This document shows positions 62,233-64,000 of a DNA stretch of 64,000 bases, one piece after another. The stretch is taken from the NCBI GenBank assembly GCA_965200925.1, contig OZ241738.1, positions 1,674,001-1,738,000 on the forward strand, read 5' to 3'. Within the stretch, counting starts at the first letter, position 1. Each line of letters starts with the position of its first letter. Made by a program: the position numbers and the translations under genes. Source of the DNA: WTGU01 sp965200925. Lineage in GTDB: Bacteria > Pseudomonadota > Alphaproteobacteria > UBA828. A model generated the notes under the pieces. It worked only from the letters and a program-made list of their open reading frames with translations, did not search any database and was not told where the DNA came from.

Positions 62233-62258
62233 CTCCCCTCCCTTGGCAGGGAGGGGAG
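62233..62258. terminator. Bidirectional hairpin terminator
   Basis: CTCCCCTCCCT-TGGC-AGGGAGGGGAG forms a perfect 11-bp stem with a 4-nt loop between the convergent EVE-domain and DsbA-like genes. There is no long T-run, but position and stability favour termination in both directions. Confidence 0.6.
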
Positions 62259-62288
62259 CGGATCGCGCTCCCGCGGCGCGGCGACGGG

Positions 62289-63098
62289 TCAATCCGCCCG
62301 CGCGTCGTCCACGATGGCGCGGAACTGCGCCAGCGCCGGCGCGCCGCGCACCACCCGCTCCCCGATGACGAAGCTCGGCGTGGCGGCGATGCCGAGCGCC
62401 TCCGCCAGCGCCGCGTTGCGCGCGAGCGTCGCGTCGATAGCGGGATCCGCCATGTCCTGCGCCAAGCGCTCCTCGTCGAGGCCGACGGCGCGGGCCGTCG
62501 CGAAGACCCGCGCGTGGTCCAGCGGCTCCTCCGCCGCCATCAGCGCGTCGTGGAACGCCCCGTAGCCGTTCTGTGCCCGCGCGGCCAGCGCGGCGCGCGC
62601 CGCCAGGGTCGAGTCCGGCCCCAGGATGGGGAACTCCTTGTAGATCAGGCGCAGGTTGTCGTTTTCCTCCAGCAGCGTATCGAGAACCGGTTTCACGCGC
62701 CGGCAGTAGCCGCAGCGGTAATCGAAGAACTCGACCAGCGCGAGCGCGCCTTCGGGGTTGCCGGCGACGGGGGATTCCGGATCGGCGAACAGCGCGTCGC
62801 GGTGTTCGCGGATGGCGGCCCGTGCTTGCGCGGCCTCCTCCTCGGCGCGCTTCGCCCTCAGCGCCTGCTCGGCTTCGAGAAGGACTTCCGGATGTTCGAT
62901 CAGATACTCGCGGACGATCCGCCGGATGGCCTCGACCGGGAGGCCGTCGGCTGCCGCGCGGGACTCGCACGCGGCGCCGTCGAAATCGCACAGGGTGTCC
63001 GCTGTCGCCGGCTCCCCGGCGAGAGCGGAGCCGGCCAGCGAGAGGGCAAACGCGGCGAGGGTGAAGGCGCAGGAGGACGATCCACGATACCGTTCCAT
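62289..63098 (-). CDS. DsbA/Com1-like thiol:disulfide oxidoreductase
   Basis: A 269-residue periplasmic thioredoxin-fold protein. A signal peptide (CAFTLAAFALSLAGSALAGEP) occupies residues ~10-30, then a helical N-terminal region like that of Com1/BdbD proteins with a long charged helix (LRAKRAEEEAAQARAAIREH). VEFFDYRCGYCRRVKPVL has the CGYC active site and GIAATPSFVIGERVVRG the cis-Pro loop. It oxidises or isomerises disulfides in exported proteins. It faces the EVE gene across a hairpin terminator. Confidence 0.93.
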   Translation of the reverse strand: MERYRGSSSCAFTLAAFALSLAGSALAGEPATADTLCDFDGAACESRAAADGLPVEAIRRIVREYLIEHPEVLLEAEQALRAKRAEEEAAQARAAIREHRDALFADPESPVAGNPEGALALVEFFDYRCGYCRRVKPVLDTLLEENDNLRLIYKEFPILGPDSTLAARAALAARAQNGYGAFHDALMAAEEPLDHARVFATARAVGLDEERLAQDMADPAIDATLARNAALAEALGIAATPSFVIGERVVRGAPALAQFRAIVDDARAD

Positions 63099-63187
63099 AT
63101 CTCATCTTTCCTTGCCCGCAGGAGTCGAAACCCCATTTCGGCGGTGCCGAATGCCGCGTGGGATGACCGGCGCTGAGCACGAGGAAC

Positions 63188-63469
63188 TCAATGGACCACT
63201 CCGGGGCAAACGTACAGAATACCACCATCGGGAAAGGCAATGCTCTCGATCAGCGCCACCGACTGTCTGAATTTTCCGTTCTTTGAAATCGCCCGCAGGC
63301 CCTCGACGGGATTCGCTCCGCCGAACTGCCCCCGGCTTGAGAGAATTTTCGAGTCGACGAAGAGGCAGGTTTCAGTTGATGCCAATGCATTCGGCAGCGC
63401 GGCGGCCGGATCGCCCAATGTCAATAACGCAATTAGTAGCGGACCTACGACACTCGGTGATCGCAGCAT
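63188..63469 (-). CDS. Possible small secreted protein overlapping the DUF4189 gene
   Basis: A 93-codon frame begins MLRSPSVVGPLLIALLTLGDPAAALPNALA, which resembles a signal peptide, and ends with a soluble part containing two Cys (TETCLFVDSK and ILYVCPGVVH). It overlaps the end of the neighbouring DUF4189 frame by 98 bp on the same strand, which is unusual. A shorter version starting after 63372 would avoid most of the overlap. Not recognised; it may be real only in its second half. Confidence 0.35.
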   Translation of the reverse strand: MLRSPSVVGPLLIALLTLGDPAAALPNALASTETCLFVDSKILSSRGQFGGANPVEGLRAISKNGKFRQSVALIESIAFPDGGILYVCPGVVH

Positions 63470-64000
63470 TTTGCGCTTCGGTCAGCGTCGAAGCACCGGT
63501 GACAACACGGTAACCTACCCCTCCTCTCGAGAGTACGCCTCTCGCGATAGCATAGCAGGAGTTGGAAGCAGTAGAGATATCACATGCCGTTGCTCCCACA
63601 CTCCTACAGTACGCCGAGACCGCGGCGCGGGCCGAAGACTCAGACTGGCCATGAACATTCCCAGATGTATACCATCCACCATCAGAAGGCGACGTGAGAT
63701 ATAGAGCAATCGCATACCAAGTTTGAACGCTTGGCGCGGGAGCCGGAGCGGGGATTGGCGCGGGAGCCGGAGCGGGGGAAGGTGTGCCTCCTGCTCCGGG
63801 GACGGAACAGCTTCCACCAGCAGGACCGATCGTCACCAGCAAACGTGCATCGCTCCCGGTATTGGCATCATGCCTCCATTCCTGGACCTCACCGGCGTCG
63901 TCCCCACGGCCCGTTATCCGAAGGGAACCGGTGTTGGGCGAGCTACTACCCTCGTTGAGCGCGAGAAAACCAATTTGATTTTGCCCCGATCGCACGGGCA
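63372..64000 (-). CDS. DUF4189-containing protein, partial at the window edge
   Basis: The frame is open to the right edge and ends at 63372, giving at least 209 residues. After an N-terminal part it has a Pro/Ala linker (PSPAPAPAPIPAPAPAPS). Two DUF4189-like units follow: TWYAIALYLTSPSDGGWYTS with SSARAAVSAYCRSVGATACDI, and SCYAIARGVLSRGG with AQNAAITECRRSATNCVIDI. Paired Cys suggest a secreted, disulfide-bonded protein. The start and any signal peptide lie beyond the window. Composition is lower in G+C than the neighbours. Function of the family is unknown. Confidence 0.7.
   Translation of the reverse strand, partial: PVRSGQNQIGFLALNEGSSSPNTGSLRITGRGDDAGEVQEWRHDANTGSDARLLVTIGPAGGSCSVPGAGGTPSPAPAPAPIPAPAPAPSVQTWYAIALYLTSPSDGGWYTSGNVHGQSESSARAAVSAYCRSVGATACDISTASNSCYAIARGVLSRGGVGYRVVTGASTLTEAQNAAITECRRSATNCVIDIGRSGRRAAECIGIN

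Overview
The window is GC-rich and reads as chromosome of an alphaproteobacterium, probably a Rhodospirillales-like or uncultured lineage. The basis is two conserved housekeeping blocks arranged as is usual in that class: dnaE, then rpsB-tsf-pyrH-frr-uppS-cdsA (46.6-54.9 kb, + strand), and miaB-phoH-ybeY-corC-lnt (60.3-54.9 kb, - strand). No rRNA, tRNA, CRISPR array or replication origin was seen, and no intact transcriptional regulator other than antitoxin-type proteins.

Layout. 1-17.7 kb holds mostly catabolic and transport genes: hydantoinase/oxoprolinase hyuA with a partial hyuB, a glutathione transferase, an orphan PstS behind a Pho box, the molybdate transporter modABC, a malate/L-lactate dehydrogenase-family enzyme, an MDR reductase, two SDR-type enzymes, a hydantoin-racemase-like protein and an SMP-30 lactonase. 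Several toxin-antitoxin loci lie among them and most look dead: higB has a frameshift, higA a nonsense codon, vapC has lost its first catalytic Asp, and a second higA is cut short. Only hicBA (36.6 kb) looks intact.

17.8-25.6 kb is an accessory island, AT-richer in part. It contains two distantly related RlmJ/TcmP-like proteins (18.0 and 24.7 kb), two RNase H-fold (DUF429-like) proteins, a DUF3102/ParB-like protein, a frameshifted alkyltransferase-like gene, a secreted SEL1/peptidoglycan-binding/trypsin protein and a secreted ankyrin protein. An 80-bp element, probably a promoter, occurs twice in opposite orientation (21.5 and 25.6 kb).

25.65-36.4 kb (all - strand) is a soluble di-iron monooxygenase cluster of the toluene/alkene/isoprene type (tmoABCDE order, no reductase gene). 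A complete BMP-type ABC importer lies directly upstream, followed by an LLM flavin monooxygenase and a metallo-beta-lactamase/rhodanese fusion. 37.3-42.4 kb (+) has a ferredoxin-NADP reductase with 2-oxoacid:ferredoxin oxidoreductase korAB and a HAD dehalogenase.

42.5-45.8 kb is the most striking locus. A GmrSD-type (DUF262/DUF1524) restriction gene is broken into two ends. Between them lie the C-terminal half of an IS1595/ISXO2-type transposase and, overlapping its stop by 4 bp, a methyltransferase fused to a PD-(D/E)XK nuclease domain: an apparent single-chain restriction-modification passenger gene.

The right end carries an FMN-dependent alpha-hydroxy-acid oxidase, an EVE-domain protein, a DsbA/Com1-like oxidoreductase and a partial DUF4189 protein running off the window.
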